Shown: positions 42,012-53,343, counted from the first letter of the stretch. The stretch: 64,000 bases of DNA from Hyphomicrobiales bacterium (GCA_017305535.1 JAFKKN010000005.1:310001-374000), one strand, 5' to 3'. Notes: a model not told the origin generated them from the sequence alone. Numbers and translations: made by a program.

Positions 42012-44972
42012 ATGTCTCGCCAGGACGCCAACGCCGCCTTCGCCCTCTCTTCCTTCCTCTACGGCGCCAACGCCGCCTATATCGACGACATCTATGCCCG
42101 GTATGAGAAGGACCCCGGGTCTGTCGATCCGGAATGGCAGGAGTTTTTCGGCAGCCTGAAGGACAAGCCGGCCGACGTTCAGAAGAACGCCGAGGGGCCA
42201 TCCTGGGAGCGGGCGAACTGGCCGCTGACCCCGAGAGACGACCTGACCTCGGCGCTGGACGGCAACTGGGCACAAGTTGAAAAGGTCGTCGGCAGCAAGC
42301 TGCAGGCGAAGGCGGCGGCTGTCGCCGCGCCCGGCGTCACCCCGGCCGACGTCCATCAGGCGACCCGGGATTCGGTCCGCGCCCTGATGCTGATCCGCGC
42401 CTACCGGATGCGCGGGCATTTCCACGCCAAGCTCGACCCGCTCGGTCTGGAGCCGGCCAAGGATCACGAAGAGCTCGATCCGCGCAGCTATGGCTTCACC
42501 GACGCCGACCTCGACCGCAAGATTTTCCTCGATCACGTGCTGGGCCTCGAATACGGCACCCTGCGCGAGATCGTCGCGCTGTGTGAGCGAACCTACTGCC
42601 AGACGCTCGGCGTCGAGTTCATGCACATCTCCAACGGTGCGCAGAAGGCCTGGATTCAAGAGCGTATCGAGGGGCCGGACAAGGAAATCTCGTTCACGCC
42701 CGAGGGGCGCCGCGCCATCCTGATGAAACTGATCGAGGCCGAGGGCTTCGAGAAGTTCTGCGACCTCAAGTTCACCGGCACCAAGCGCTTCGGCCTCGAT
42801 GGCGGCGAGTCGCTGATCCCGGCGCTGGAGCAGATCATCAAGCGCGGCGGCAATCTCGGCGTGAAGGAAATCGTCATCGGCATGCCGCATCGCGGCCGCC
42901 TCAACGTGCTGACCCAGGTGATGGGCAAGTCGCACCGCGCGTTGTTCCATGAGTTCAAGGGCGGCTCGGCCAATCCCGACTCGGTCGAAGGCTCCGGCGA
43001 CGTCAAGTATCACCTCGGCGCGTCGAGCGACCGCGAGTTCGACAGCAACAAGGTCCATCTGTCGCTGACCGCGAACCCGTCGCATCTCGAGATCGTCGAT
43101 CCGGTGGTGCTCGGCAAGGTCCGCGCCAAGCAGGATCAGCACGGCGATCCGCCGGACCAGCGCACCTCCGTGCTGCCGTTGTTGATGCACGGTGACGCCG
43201 CGTTTGCCGGCCAGGGCGTGGTGGCGGAATGCTTCGCGCTGTCGGACCTCAAGGGCTACCGCACCGGCGGCTCGATCCACTTCATCGTCAACAACCAGAT
43301 CGGCTTCACCACCTATCCGCGCTATTCGCGCTCCTCGCCATATCCGTCGGACGTGGCGAAGATGATCGATGCGCCGATCTTCCACGTCAACGGCGACGAT
43401 CCGGAAGCGGTGGTGTTCGCCGCCAAGATCGCGATCGAATTCCGGCAGCGCTTCCACAAGCCGGTCGTGATCGACATGTTCTGCTACCGGCGGCATGGTC
43501 ACAACGAAGGCGACGAGCCTGCGTTCACCAATCCGCTGATGTACAAGAAGATCGCGACGCATTCGTCGGTGCTGGACGTCTATTCGAAGCGTCTGATCGC
43601 CGACAACGTCATGACCGAAGCGGAGATCGACAAGGCCAAGGCGGACTGGCGCGCCAAGCTCGACATCGAACTCGAGGCCGGCACCAGCTACAAGCCGAAC
43701 AAGGCGGATTGGCTCGACGGCAAGTGGGCTGGCTTCAAGACCGTCGGTGAAGACGACGATCCGCGCCGCGGCATCACCGGCGTCGACGTCGCGGTGCTCA
43801 AGGACATCGGCCGCAAGATCACCAGGGCGCCGGACGGTTTCCGCGTTCACCGCACCGTGCAGCGCTTCCTCGACAATCGCGAGAAGGCGATCGAGAACGG
43901 CGTCGGCATCGACTGGGCGACCGGCGAGGCGCTGGCGTTCTGCACCTTGATGCTGGAAGGCCATCGCGTCCGCCTGTCAGGACAGGACAGCGAGCGTGGC
44001 ACCTTCTCGCAGCGCCATTCGGTGCTGTTCGACCAGGAAGACGAGAGCCGCTACACGCCGTTCAATCACCTCAGCCCCGATCAAGGTCACTACGAGGTCA
44101 TCAACTCGCTGCTGTCGGAAGAAGCCGTGCTCGGCTTCGAATACGGCTACACGCTGGCCGAGCCGAAGGCGCTGACGATGTGGGAAGCGCAGTTCGGCGA
44201 TTTCGCCAACGGCGCGCAAGTGGTGTTCGACCAGTTCATCTCGTCGGGCGAACGCAAGTGGCTGCGCATGTCGGGCCTCGTCTGCATGTTGCCGCATGGT
44301 TATGAGGGGCAGGGGCCGGAGCATTCCTCGGCGCGGCTTGAGCGTTACTTGCAGATGTGCGCGGAAGACAACATGCAGGTGGCGAACTGCACCACGCCAG
44401 CCAACCACTTCCATATCCTGCGTCGCCAGTTGCGCCGCGAATTCCGCAAGCCGCTGATCCTGATGACGCCGAAGTCGCTGCTGCGCCACAAGCGCGCGGT
44501 GTCGCGGCTCGACGAACTCGGCGACGGCACCTCGTTTCACCGCATCCTGCACGACGATGCGGCGATGCTGCCCGACGAGCCGATCAAGCTGGTCGCCGAC
44601 GAGAAGATCCGTCGCGTCGTGCTGTGCTCTGGCAAGGTCTATTTCGACCTCTACGAGGAGCGCGAGAAGCGCGGCATCGAGGACATCTATCTGCTGCGCA
44701 TCGAGCAGCTCTATCCGGTGCCGCTCAAGGCGCTGGTGCAGGAGCTGTCACGGTTCAAGAACGCCGAAGTGGTGTGGTGTCAGGAAGAGCCGCGCAACAT
44801 GGGCGCGTGGCACTTCATCGAGCCGTATCTCGAATGGGTACTGAACCAGGCCGGCGCCACGAACCGGCGGCCGCGCTATACCGGCCGCGCCGCCTCCGCG
44901 GCCACCGCGACCGGTCTGATGTCGAAGCATCTCGCACAACTCAAGGCGTTTCTCGACGATGCGCTGGGATGA
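42012..44972 (+). CDS. sucA: 2-oxoglutarate dehydrogenase E1 component
   Basis: A 986-residue thiamin-diphosphate E1. The N-terminal segment SSFLYGANAAYIDDIYARYEKDPGSVDPEWQEFF is the OdhA opening. GMPHRGRLNVLTQVMGK, the ThDP/Mg part GDAAFAGQGVVAECFALS, FIVNNQIGFTTYP and the C-terminal LLPHGYEGQGPEHSSARLERYLQ are all present. Length is normal for the family. It decarboxylates 2-oxoglutarate and passes succinyl groups to SucB, encoded 114 bases downstream. Confidence 0.97.
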   Translation: MSRQDANAAFALSSFLYGANAAYIDDIYARYEKDPGSVDPEWQEFFGSLKDKPADVQKNAEGPSWERANWPLTPRDDLTSALDGNWAQVEKVVGSKLQAKAAAVAAPGVTPADVHQATRDSVRALMLIRAYRMRGHFHAKLDPLGLEPAKDHEELDPRSYGFTDADLDRKIFLDHVLGLEYGTLREIVALCERTYCQTLGVEFMHISNGAQKAWIQERIEGPDKEISFTPEGRRAILMKLIEAEGFEKFCDLKFTGTKRFGLDGGESLIPALEQIIKRGGNLGVKEIVIGMPHRGRLNVLTQVMGKSHRALFHEFKGGSANPDSVEGSGDVKYHLGASSDREFDSNKVHLSLTANPSHLEIVDPVVLGKVRAKQDQHGDPPDQRTSVLPLLMHGDAAFAGQGVVAECFALSDLKGYRTGGSIHFIVNNQIGFTTYPRYSRSSPYPSDVAKMIDAPIFHVNGDDPEAVVFAAKIAIEFRQRFHKPVVIDMFCYRRHGHNEGDEPAFTNPLMYKKIATHSSVLDVYSKRLIADNVMTEAEIDKAKADWRAKLDIELEAGTSYKPNKADWLDGKWAGFKTVGEDDDPRRGITGVDVAVLKDIGRKITRAPDGFRVHRTVQRFLDNREKAIENGVGIDWATGEALAFCTLMLEGHRVRLSGQDSERGTFSQRHSVLFDQEDESRYTPFNHLSPDQGHYEVINSLLSEEAVLGFEYGYTLAEPKALTMWEAQFGDFANGAQVVFDQFISSGERKWLRMSGLVCMLPHGYEGQGPEHSSARLERYLQMCAEDNMQVANCTTPANHFHILRRQLRREFRKPLILMTPKSLLRHKRAVSRLDELGDGTSFHRILHDDAAMLPDEPIKLVADEKIRRVVLCSGKVYFDLYEEREKRGIEDIYLLRIEQLYPVPLKALVQELSRFKNAEVVWCQEEPRNMGAWHFIEPYLEWVLNQAGATNRRPRYTGRAASAATATGLMSKHLAQLKAFLDDALG

Positions 44973-45086
44973 CGTGATCGAAAGCTGCGATGTCCGGTGC
45001 CAGCCGGGCGTCGCGGTCCGCCGTTGATTTGAATAACGACATGATATGGCGGGCAGGCTCCGCGCTTATCGTAAGAGGACATGACA

Positions 45087-46325
<1,239 letters not shown>

Positions 46326-46335
46326 GGATGTGTCG

Positions 46336-47097
46336 ATGACCGACGCCGCGCGCGAGTCCCGCGTCGCCATCATCACCGGCGGCAGTCGCGGCATCGGCCG
46401 TGCGGCGGCAATGGCTGCCGCCAAGCACGGCTGGCGCGTGGTCATCGGTTACGTCAGCAACGAGAAGGCCGCGTACGAAACGGTCGCGGCTATCGAGGCC
46501 GGCAACGGCAAGGCCTTGGCGGTGCGCTGCGATGTCGGGATCGAGTCCGACATTCTCGGCCTGTTCAAGGTGGCGGATGGTTTCGGTGCGCTCGGCGCGC
46601 TGGTCAATAACGCCGGCATCGTCGGGCAGACCGCACGCGTCGAGGCGCTGACGGCGGATCGCATCAATCACATGCTGCGCGTCAACGTCACCGGCAGCTT
46701 TCTTTGCGCGCGTGAGGCGGTGAAACGCATGTCGACGAAACACGGTGGCAGGGGCGGCGTCATCGTCAACCTGTCATCGGTTGCGGCGACACTCGGCTCC
46801 GCCAACACCTATGTCGATTATGCCGCATCGAAGGGCGCGATCGATACCTTCACCATCGGGCTCTCCAACGAGGTCGCGGCGGAGGGCATTCGCGTCGTCG
46901 GCATCCGGCCGGGCCTGATCGATACCGAAATTCATGCCAGCGGCGGCGAGCCTGATCGTCACTTCCGCCTGGCGAAGACCGTGCCGATGCAGCGCGTCGG
47001 CACCGCGGAGGAAATCGCCAATGCCATCGTCTGGCTGATGTCGGACGAGGCGTCCTACGTCACCGGCACTACAATGAACGTTTCCGGCGGTCGCTGA
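46336..47097 (+). CDS. Short-chain dehydrogenase/reductase in odh operon
   Basis: A 253-residue classical SDR of FabG-like design. Cofactor loop IITGGSRGIGRAAAMA, LVNNAGIVGQ, VNLSSVAATLG, catalytic YVDYAASKGA, and GIRPGLIDTEI. It lies 10 bases after sucB and 30 bases before lpdA in the same direction, so it is co-expressed with the 2-oxoglutarate dehydrogenase genes although it is not part of that complex. ATG 46336 has GAGG 8 bases upstream; GTG 46330 is an alternative. Substrate unknown. Confidence 0.88.
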   Translation: MTDAARESRVAIITGGSRGIGRAAAMAAAKHGWRVVIGYVSNEKAAYETVAAIEAGNGKALAVRCDVGIESDILGLFKVADGFGALGALVNNAGIVGQTARVEALTADRINHMLRVNVTGSFLCAREAVKRMSTKHGGRGGVIVNLSSVAATLGSANTYVDYAASKGAIDTFTIGLSNEVAAEGIRVVGIRPGLIDTEIHASGGEPDRHFRLAKTVPMQRVGTAEEIANAIVWLMSDEASYVTGTTMNVSGGR

Positions 47098-47127
47098 TCC
47101 CGCCTCTGTACCGACAGGATTGATATC

Positions 47128-48531
47128 ATGGCTTCCTACGATCTCGTTGTCATCGGCACCGGCCCCGGCGGCTACGTCTGCGCGATCCGCGCGGCGCAAC
47201 TCGGCATGAAGGTCGCTGTCGTCGAGAAGAACGCGACGCTCGGCGGCACCTGCCTCAACGTCGGCTGCATGCCGTCGAAGGCGCTGCTGCATGCGTCCGA
47301 GCTGTTCGAGGAGAGCGCGCACTCGTTCGCCAAGATGGGCATCGCGGTCGGCAAGCCATCGCTCGATCTGCCGGCGATGATGAGCTTCAAGCAGGAAGGC
47401 ATCGATGGCAACGTCAAGGGCGTCGAATTCCTGATGAAGAAGAACAAGATCGACGTGCTGCGCGGCACCGGCCGCATCGTCGCCGCCGGCAAGGTCGAGG
47501 TGAAGGCCGTCGACGGCGCGGCGCAGACCGTCGACACCAAGAACATCGTCATCGCCACCGGCTCCGATGTCGCCAAGCTGAAGGGCATCGAGATCGACGA
47601 GAAGCGCGTCGTCTCCTCCACCGGCGCGCTGGCGCTGGACAAGGTGCCGGGCAAGCTCCTGATCGTCGGCGCCGGTGTCATCGGCCTCGAACTCGGCTCG
47701 GTGTGGCGACGTCTCGGCGCGCAGGTTACGGTCGTCGAATTCCTCGACCGCATCCTGCCGGGCATGGACGGCGAGGTGGCGAAACAATTCCAGCGCCTGC
47801 TGGAGAAGCAGGGCTTTGCCTTCAGGCTAGGCGCCAAGGTGACCGGCATCGACTCGAGCGGGGCGACGTTGAAGGCGCAGATCGAGCCCGCCGCTGGCGG
47901 TGCCGCGGAAACGCTCGAAGCCGACGTGGTGCTGGTTGCCATCGGTCGTGCGCCGCACACCGAGGGGCTGGGCCTCGCGGAAGCCGGTGTCGCGCTCGAC
48001 AATCGCGGCCGTGTCGAGATCGACAACCACTTCGCGACGAACGTGAAGGGCATCTACGCCATCGGCGACGTGGTGCGCGGCCCGATGCTGGCCCACAAGG
48101 CCGAGGACGAGGGCGTCGCGGTAGCGGAAATGATCGCCGGTCAGGCCGGTCATGTGAACTACGACGTCATTCCGGGCGTGGTCTACACCACGCCGGAAGT
48201 GGCCAGCGTCGGCAAGACCGAGGAAGAGCTCAAGCAGGCCGGTGTTGCCTACAATGTCGGCAAGTTCCCGTTCACCGCCAACGGCCGTTCCAAGGTGAAC
48301 CAGACCACCGACGGTTTCGTGAAGATTCTGGCCGACGCCAAGACCGACCGCGTGCTCGGGTGTCACATCATCGGCCGCGAGGCGGGCGAGATGATCCACG
48401 AAGCCTGCGTGCTGATGGAATTCGGCGGTTCCGCCGAGGATCTGGCCCGCACCTGCCACGCGCATCCGACGCGCTCGGAAGCGGTCAAGGAAGCCGCGCT
48501 TGCGGTGGGGAAACGCGCCATCCATATGTAA
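47128..48531 (+). CDS. lpdA: Dihydrolipoamide dehydrogenase (E3)
   Basis: A 467-residue flavoprotein that reoxidises dihydrolipoamide using NAD. The FAD loop [19 protein letters not shown] (9-27), redox disulfide Cys42/Cys47 ([13 protein letters not shown]), NAD loop [15 protein letters not shown] and the C-terminal His-Glu dyad ([14 protein letters not shown]) are present. AGGA lies 9 bases before the ATG. It completes the sucA-sucB-SDR-lpdA operon. Confidence 0.96.
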   Translation: MASYDLVVIGTGPGGYVCAIRAAQLGMKVAVVEKNATLGGTCLNVGCMPSKALLHASELFEESAHSFAKMGIAVGKPSLDLPAMMSFKQEGIDGNVKGVEFLMKKNKIDVLRGTGRIVAAGKVEVKAVDGAAQTVDTKNIVIATGSDVAKLKGIEIDEKRVVSSTGALALDKVPGKLLIVGAGVIGLELGSVWRRLGAQVTVVEFLDRILPGMDGEVAKQFQRLLEKQGFAFRLGAKVTGIDSSGATLKAQIEPAAGGAAETLEADVVLVAIGRAPHTEGLGLAEAGVALDNRGRVEIDNHFATNVKGIYAIGDVVRGPMLAHKAEDEGVAVAEMIAGQAGHVNYDVIPGVVYTTPEVASVGKTEEELKQAGVAYNVGKFPFTANGRSKVNQTTDGFVKILADAKTDRVLGCHIIGREAGEMIHEACVLMEFGGSAEDLARTCHAHPTRSEAVKEAALAVGKRAIHM

Positions 48532-48570
48532 GTCAAGTCCGGCATCCCGCCGGAGCGGGGTACCTTGTCG

Positions 48571-49098
48571 ATGCGACGCCTGCTGCAACCGGTCTGGTTT
48601 CTGCTCGCGCTGATCTTCCTCGTCGAGGCGTGGCTGTGGGATCACCTTCAGCCTGTCGTCGCGCGCGTGGTGGCGTGGATTCCGCTGCGCGAGATCAAGT
48701 CCTGGATCGCCGAGAAGGTCGAACACCTCTCGCCGCCGCTGACGTTGATCGTGTTCCTGATTCCCGTCGTGCTGCTGTTTCCGCTGAAGGTCGCCGGGCT
48801 CTGGCTGCTGGCGCATCATTATTGGTTCAGTGCGATGGCGATTGTCGTGTTCGCCAAGCTGATGGGCGTCGGCGTCGCCGCCTTCATCTTCGACGTGACG
48901 CGGCCGAAGCTGTTGCAGATGGCGTGGTTCAAGTGGGTCTATGAATTCGTGCTGATGATCCGCGCCAAGGCGCACGAACTGGTCGCGCCGGTGATGGCGC
49001 GGATCAAGGCCAGGCTGCGATGGCTGCGCGCCGGCTCATCCTCGCGCTGGGTCCGCATGATCCAGCGCATCCGTCACCGGGTGCAATCGGCGCGCTGA
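48571..49098 (+). CDS. Hypothetical membrane protein
   Basis: A 175-residue protein with three hydrophobic segments: residues about 8-22 (LLALIFLVEAWLW), 50-75 (LTLIVFLIPVVLLFPLKVAGLWLLA) and 81-101. A strongly basic C-terminus (ARIKARLRWLRAGSSSRWVRMIQRIRHRVQSAR) follows. It is read 39 bases after lpdA in the same direction. ATG 48571 is chosen; a TTG at 48565 is also in frame. I do not recognise a characterised family. Confidence 0.72.
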   Translation: MRRLLQPVWFLLALIFLVEAWLWDHLQPVVARVVAWIPLREIKSWIAEKVEHLSPPLTLIVFLIPVVLLFPLKVAGLWLLAHHYWFSAMAIVVFAKLMGVGVAAFIFDVTRPKLLQMAWFKWVYEFVLMIRAKAHELVAPVMARIKARLRWLRAGSSSRWVRMIQRIRHRVQSAR

Positions 49099-49132
49099 CG
49101 GCGTTAGTATTTCATCGCGATCGCCACGCTCT

Positions 49133-49264
49133 CCGTCGTCATGCCCGGGCTTGTCCCGGGCATCCACGTCTTAAAATACGGCGCGGCATCAAGAACGTGG
49201 ATGGCCGGGCATAGGCGAGCAAAGCGACGCCGTTCTTCGAACGGCTATGCCCGGCTATGACGGA
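49133..49264. repeat. Palindromic intergenic repeat, subfamily 2
   Basis: About 132 bases. The left arm is GTCATGCCCGGGCTTGTCCC...ATCCACGTCTT. The right arm differs from subfamily 1: GTGGATGGCCGGGCATAGGC, then GCGACGCCGTTCTTCGAACGGC, then TATGCCCGGCTATGACGGA. A related copy is at 53344-53478. It lies between convergent genes. Confidence 0.87.
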
Positions 49265-49304
49265 TAGTTTGAGGCATACGGATTCCAGAACAGCAGTGGC
49301 GCCG

Positions 49305-49895
49305 CTACATCAAGTGCACCGCATGCGGCGCGAACAGGCCGATGGCGGTGAAGGCGATGCCGGCGAGCATCAAGAGGCCGGCGCCCCAGCCCAGTACCAT
49401 CATGCCGGTGATGATGGTAGCCGACGCCAGCACGATGGCGATCTGGAACGCGGCCGAGGCGACCTCGAAGTGGTGATACTTCGCCATCGCCAGATCGCGG
49501 GCGTGCTCGGCGTGCTTGGCGCGCTCGGCGAGTTGCTTGCGGCCTTCGCCGGTATCCGGTTCGTCGTCGTAGCGTGCGGCGGTCTTCTGCCAGCTTTCGA
49601 TCCGCTTGGTCAGCGCGGCTTTCACCGCCGCATCGGTGGCGGCATCGGCCTGCACCTGAAGCTGTTCGGCGGCGGTCTTGATCGTGGTCAGGCGGATGCT
49701 CTTGGCCTGGAAGAACGCCCAGAGGTTCGCGGAGGCGACGTTCTCGCTGATCGATTCGGTCTGTGCGCCCTTGCCCAGTGTTTCCGAGAGCGCGAGGCAC
49801 AGCGCGATGACAGCGATCAGCAACGCGATCTTCTTGTTCGAGCCGGACGCATGTTCGGCGTGCTCGGCGTGTTCCATGCTTTCGTGGGCGCTCAT
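49305..49895 (-). CDS. DUF4337 family membrane protein
   Basis: A 196-residue DUF4337 protein. The N-terminus is rich in His/Ala/Glu (MSAHESMEHAEHAEHASG), then TM 1 (KIALLIAVIALCLALSE). A long soluble helix follows (ESISENVASANLWAFFQAKSIRLTTIKTAAEQLQ) before two C-terminal TMs (about 153-172 and 176-196). The family occurs widely in proteobacteria with no known function. A second AKHAEHA string lies near residue 133. It is convergent with the lpdA operon. Confidence 0.85.
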   Translation of the reverse strand: MSAHESMEHAEHAEHASGSNKKIALLIAVIALCLALSETLGKGAQTESISENVASANLWAFFQAKSIRLTTIKTAAEQLQVQADAATDAAVKAALTKRIESWQKTAARYDDEPDTGEGRKQLAERAKHAEHARDLAMAKYHHFEVASAAFQIAIVLASATIITGMMVLGWGAGLLMLAGIAFTAIGLFAPHAVHLM

Positions 49896-49915
49896 TGGCG
49901 GTTTCCATTTGCAAT

Positions 49916-49962
49916 AGCGTTTTCGAGCGAAGTGGTTACCGGTTCGCGTGAAGAAAACGCGT
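49916..49962 (-). repeat. Composite dispersed repeat, copy D
   Basis: The 47-base module in inverted orientation: AGCGTTTTCGAGCGAAGTGG at the left, GAAGAAAACGCGT at the right. The hairpin module is absent. It lies directly upstream of the DUF4337 gene. Confidence 0.85.
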
Positions 49963-50085
49963 CAAAAATAAAACGAGGGCGCGCACGATCCATCCGAGCG
50001 CCCCACATTCGCAAGAGGGGCGATGCTCACTTCGGGTGAAATATTTTCGCTGTGATCGGAAATCCGCAGCCCGGAACGCCGCCGG

Positions 50086-51057
50086 TCAGGCGCGGGGGTG
50101 TGCCGTCTTGTAGACCTCGAGCAGCCGTTCGGTGTCGATGCCGGTATAGATCTGGGTGGTGGAGAGCGAGGCGTGGCCGAGCAATTCCTGAATGGCCCGC
50201 AAGTCGCCGCCTCGGCCGAGCAGATGCGTGGCGAAGGAGTGGCGCAGCGCGTGCGGGGTGGCGCTGTCGGGCAGGCCGAGGCCGCCGCGCAGCCGCGCCA
50301 TCGCCAGTTGAATGATGCGCGGGCTGAGTGGTCCGCCGCGCGCGCCGACGAAGATCGGCCCGTCCGCCGGTAACGGATGCGGGCACATCGCCACGTAGTC
50401 CTGAATCAGCGCCAGCACGTTTTGCAGCACTGGCACCATGCGGGTCTTGTTGCCCTTGCCGAGCACGGTAAGGGTATCGCCCTTGCCGGGCAGCGGCACG
50501 TCGCGCTTCTTCAGGCCCAACGCTTCCGAAATACGCAGCCCGGAGCCGTAGAGCAGCGCCATGACGGCGGCGTCGCGCGCGAGCACCCATTGCTCGCGAT
50601 CCTCGCCGGCGCGGATGTCGGCGTCGGCCAATAGTTTCGCTGCCGTCACCCCGATCGGCTTCGGCAGACTCTTGCCGATCTTCGGCGCGCGGATCGCCGA
50701 CAGCGCCCCGACCTTGCCGCGACCCTCGCGTTCGAGGAAGCGGCCGAACGAGCGCAGGCCGGCAAGCGCGCGCATCAGGGAACGGCTGCCGATGTCGTCG
50801 GCGCGGCGCGCCGCCATGAAGGCGCGGACGTCGCTGGCCTCCAGCGTGGCGAAACGCTTCAGGGTGATAGTGGTGCCCCAGTGTTCGCCGAGGAACGTCA
50901 GCAACTGCCGGACGTCGCGGGCGTAGGCCTCTTGTGTCTTCGGCGACAGCCGCCGCTCGGAACGCAGATAGGCTTGCCAGTGCACCGCTTCCGCGAGCAG
51001 CCGCGGTTCGGCGCAGGCGAGTTCGAACAGGGCTGGGTCGGCGGCTGGTTTCGCCAT
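50086..51057 (-). CDS. xerC: Tyrosine recombinase XerC
   Basis: A 323-residue tyrosine recombinase. Catalytic residues are Arg175 (YGSGLRISEAL), His269 and Arg272 (HALRHSFATHLL), His295 (LLGHASLSTTQ) and nucleophile Tyr304 (IYTGID). The N-terminal core-binding domain begins about residue 25 (VHWQAYLRSERRLSPKTQEAYARDV). Together with XerD it resolves chromosome dimers at dif. The adjacent divergent priA and typical length favour XerC over a phage integrase. I chose ATG 51057 (MAKPAADPALF). Confidence 0.92.
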   Translation of the reverse strand: MAKPAADPALFELACAEPRLLAEAVHWQAYLRSERRLSPKTQEAYARDVRQLLTFLGEHWGTTITLKRFATLEASDVRAFMAARRADDIGSRSLMRALAGLRSFGRFLEREGRGKVGALSAIRAPKIGKSLPKPIGVTAAKLLADADIRAGEDREQWVLARDAAVMALLYGSGLRISEALGLKKRDVPLPGKGDTLTVLGKGNKTRMVPVLQNVLALIQDYVAMCPHPLPADGPIFVGARGGPLSPRIIQLAMARLRGGLGLPDSATPHALRHSFATHLLGRGGDLRAIQELLGHASLSTTQIYTGIDTERLLEVYKTAHPRA

Positions 51058-51126
51058 AGTCTGCGGCCTCGAATCGTTTCCACTATATCGCCTGAGCAAT
51101 ATTGATCCTTCGCTAATCGCCGCCGC

Positions 51127-53331
51127 ATGGACCGTTCAACGCCCGAAAAGCAGCCGTCAGGCCCGCACATCGTCGATGTGCTGGTGCCGGTGGCGCTCGA
51201 CCGGGCCTATTCCTATCGCGTGCCGCGCGGCCTCGATCTGAAGCCCGGCGATGTGGTCAGCGTTCCGCTCGGCGCTCGCGAGGTGACGGCGGTGGTGTGG
51301 GCCGAGAACCACAATCCCGATCCGCGCCTGCATAACCGGCTCAAGGATATCTCGGAGCAGATCGAGGTGCCGCCGCTGCGCACGGAACTGCGCACGCTGG
51401 TGGATTGGGTTGCGAATTACACGCTGTCGCCGCGCGGCATGGTGCTGCGCATGACGTTGCGGATGGGCGAGCATCTCGGCCCCGAGCGCGTGCGCCCCGG
51501 CGTGCGGCTGGTCGGGCCGCCGCCGCAACGGATGACGCCGGCGCGCCGCCGGATCGTCGAGTGCCTCAGCGACGGCCTGCTGCACGGCAAGTCCGACGCG
51601 GCGCGTGAGGCCGGCGTCAGCGTCGGTGTCATCGACGGGCTGGTGGATGAGGGTACGCTGGCGGTGGAGCCGTTGCCGAAGCCGCCGCCACCGCCGGCGC
51701 CGGACCCGACCTTCGTGGAGCCCGACTTCTCGCCCGATCAAAAAATCGCCGCGCAGACGCTGCGCGAGATGGCGGCGGGCGAAGCCTTCGCGGTGGCGCT
51801 GCTCGACGGCGTCACCGGCTCCGGCAAGACCGAAGTGTATTTCGAGGCGGTGGCCGAGACGGTGAGGCGCGGCAAGCAGGTGCTGATCCTGATGCCGGAG
51901 ATCGCGCTCACCGGGCAATTCCTCGACCGCTTCGCGCAGCGCTTCGGCGTGAAGCCGATCGAGTGGCATTCGGAACTGACGCCGCGCACCCGCGCGCGCA
52001 ACTGGGCGGCGATCGCGGCGGGCGAGGCGCATGTCGTGGTCGGCGCGCGCTCGGCACTGTTTCTGCCGTATGCCAATCTCGGCCTCATCATCGTCGATGA
52101 AGAGCACGACCAGGCCTACAAGCAGGGCGACGGCGTGCATTATCACGCCCGCGACATGGCGGTGGTGCGGGCGCACATCGCGAAAATCCCCATCGTGCTG
52201 GCGTCCGCGACGCCGTCGGTCGAAACCGAAGTGAACGCGCGCAAGGGCCGCTATACGCGCGTGCCGTTGCCGTCGCGGTTCGGCGGCCAGCACATGCCGC
52301 AGATCGAGGCCATCGATCTGCGCCGCGCGCCGCCGCCGCGCGGGCGCTTCATCTCGCCGCCGCTGGCGGAAGCGATCAACCATGCCGTCGAGCGCCGCGA
52401 ACAGGCGCTGCTGTTTCTCAACCGGCGCGGCTACGCGCCGCTGACCTTGTGCCGCGCCTGTGGCCATCGCTTCTCCTGCAACATCTGCGATGCGTGGCTG
52501 GTCGATCATCGCTTCCGGCAACGGCTGGTGTGCCATCACTGCGGCTTTTCGATTCCGCGCCCGCATCAGTGCCCGCATTGCGGCGCGGAGGAATCGCTGG
52601 CCGCCATCGGCCCCGGCGTCGAACGCTTGCAGGAAGAAGCCGCCGCGCTGTTTCCCGACGCGCGCACGATGGTACTGTCGAGCGATCTCATCACCTCGAT
52701 CGAGACCATGCGCGCGGAGTTGAACGCAATCGCGGAAGGCCGCGTCGATATCATTATCGGCACGCAACTCGTCGCGAAGGGTCACAACTTCCCGCGCCTC
52801 AATCTGGTCGGCGTGGTCGATGCGGATCTGGGCTTGAGCAACGGCGATCCGCGCGCGGCGGAACGCACCTTCCAACTGCTCAATCAGGTGATCGGCCGCG
52901 CCGGGCGCGAACAGGGGCGCGGTGTCGGTTACTTGCAGACCTATCAGCCGGAACATCCGGTGATGAAGGCGCTGGTCGCGAGCGACCGGCAGGCGTTTTA
53001 CGACACCGAGATCGAATTGCGCGAGCGCACGCTGTATCCGCCGTTCGGCCGGCTCGCGAGCATGATCATCTCGGCGGGCGATCGCCCGACCGCCGAAGGC
53101 TTCGCGCGCAAGCTGGCCTCGGCCGCGCCACATGATGAGGCGGTGCAAGTGCTGGGCCCGGCGGAAGCGCCGCTTGCGGTGGTGAAAGGCCGGTATCGCT
53201 TTCGCCTGCTGATCAAGTCGGCGCGCGGCGTCGATCTGTCCGGTTATTTGCGCGACTGGCTCGCCGTGGCCCCGAAGACCAAGGGCAATCTCAAACTGGA
53301 AGTCGACGTCGATCCGCAGAGTTTTTTGTAG
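51127..53331 (+). CDS. priA: Primosomal helicase PriA
   Basis: A 734-residue PriA that restarts stalled replication forks. The DNA-binding domain opens VLVPVALDRAYSYRVP. Helicase motif I is GVTGSGKT (228-235), motif II DEEH near 324, with LLDGVTGSGKTEVYFEAV and FLNRRGYAPLTLCRACGH. A Cys-rich zinc insertion spans about 442-484 (pairs CRACG, CNIC, CHHCG, CPHCG). It is divergent from xerC, with 69 bases between. Confidence 0.95.
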   Translation: MDRSTPEKQPSGPHIVDVLVPVALDRAYSYRVPRGLDLKPGDVVSVPLGAREVTAVVWAENHNPDPRLHNRLKDISEQIEVPPLRTELRTLVDWVANYTLSPRGMVLRMTLRMGEHLGPERVRPGVRLVGPPPQRMTPARRRIVECLSDGLLHGKSDAAREAGVSVGVIDGLVDEGTLAVEPLPKPPPPPAPDPTFVEPDFSPDQKIAAQTLREMAAGEAFAVALLDGVTGSGKTEVYFEAVAETVRRGKQVLILMPEIALTGQFLDRFAQRFGVKPIEWHSELTPRTRARNWAAIAAGEAHVVVGARSALFLPYANLGLIIVDEEHDQAYKQGDGVHYHARDMAVVRAHIAKIPIVLASATPSVETEVNARKGRYTRVPLPSRFGGQHMPQIEAIDLRRAPPPRGRFISPPLAEAINHAVERREQALLFLNRRGYAPLTLCRACGHRFSCNICDAWLVDHRFRQRLVCHHCGFSIPRPHQCPHCGAEESLAAIGPGVERLQEEAAALFPDARTMVLSSDLITSIETMRAELNAIAEGRVDIIIGTQLVAKGHNFPRLNLVGVVDADLGLSNGDPRAAERTFQLLNQVIGRAGREQGRGVGYLQTYQPEHPVMKALVASDRQAFYDTEIELRERTLYPPFGRLASMIISAGDRPTAEGFARKLASAAPHDEAVQVLGPAEAPLAVVKGRYRFRLLIKSARGVDLSGYLRDWLAVAPKTKGNLKLEVDVDPQSFL

Positions 53332-53343
53332 CCGTCACCCATT

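Noticed and set aside
50086-51057. Phage or integron integrase
   Set aside because: Length, N-terminal SAM-like domain, and position beside priA without mobile genes match chromosomal XerC.
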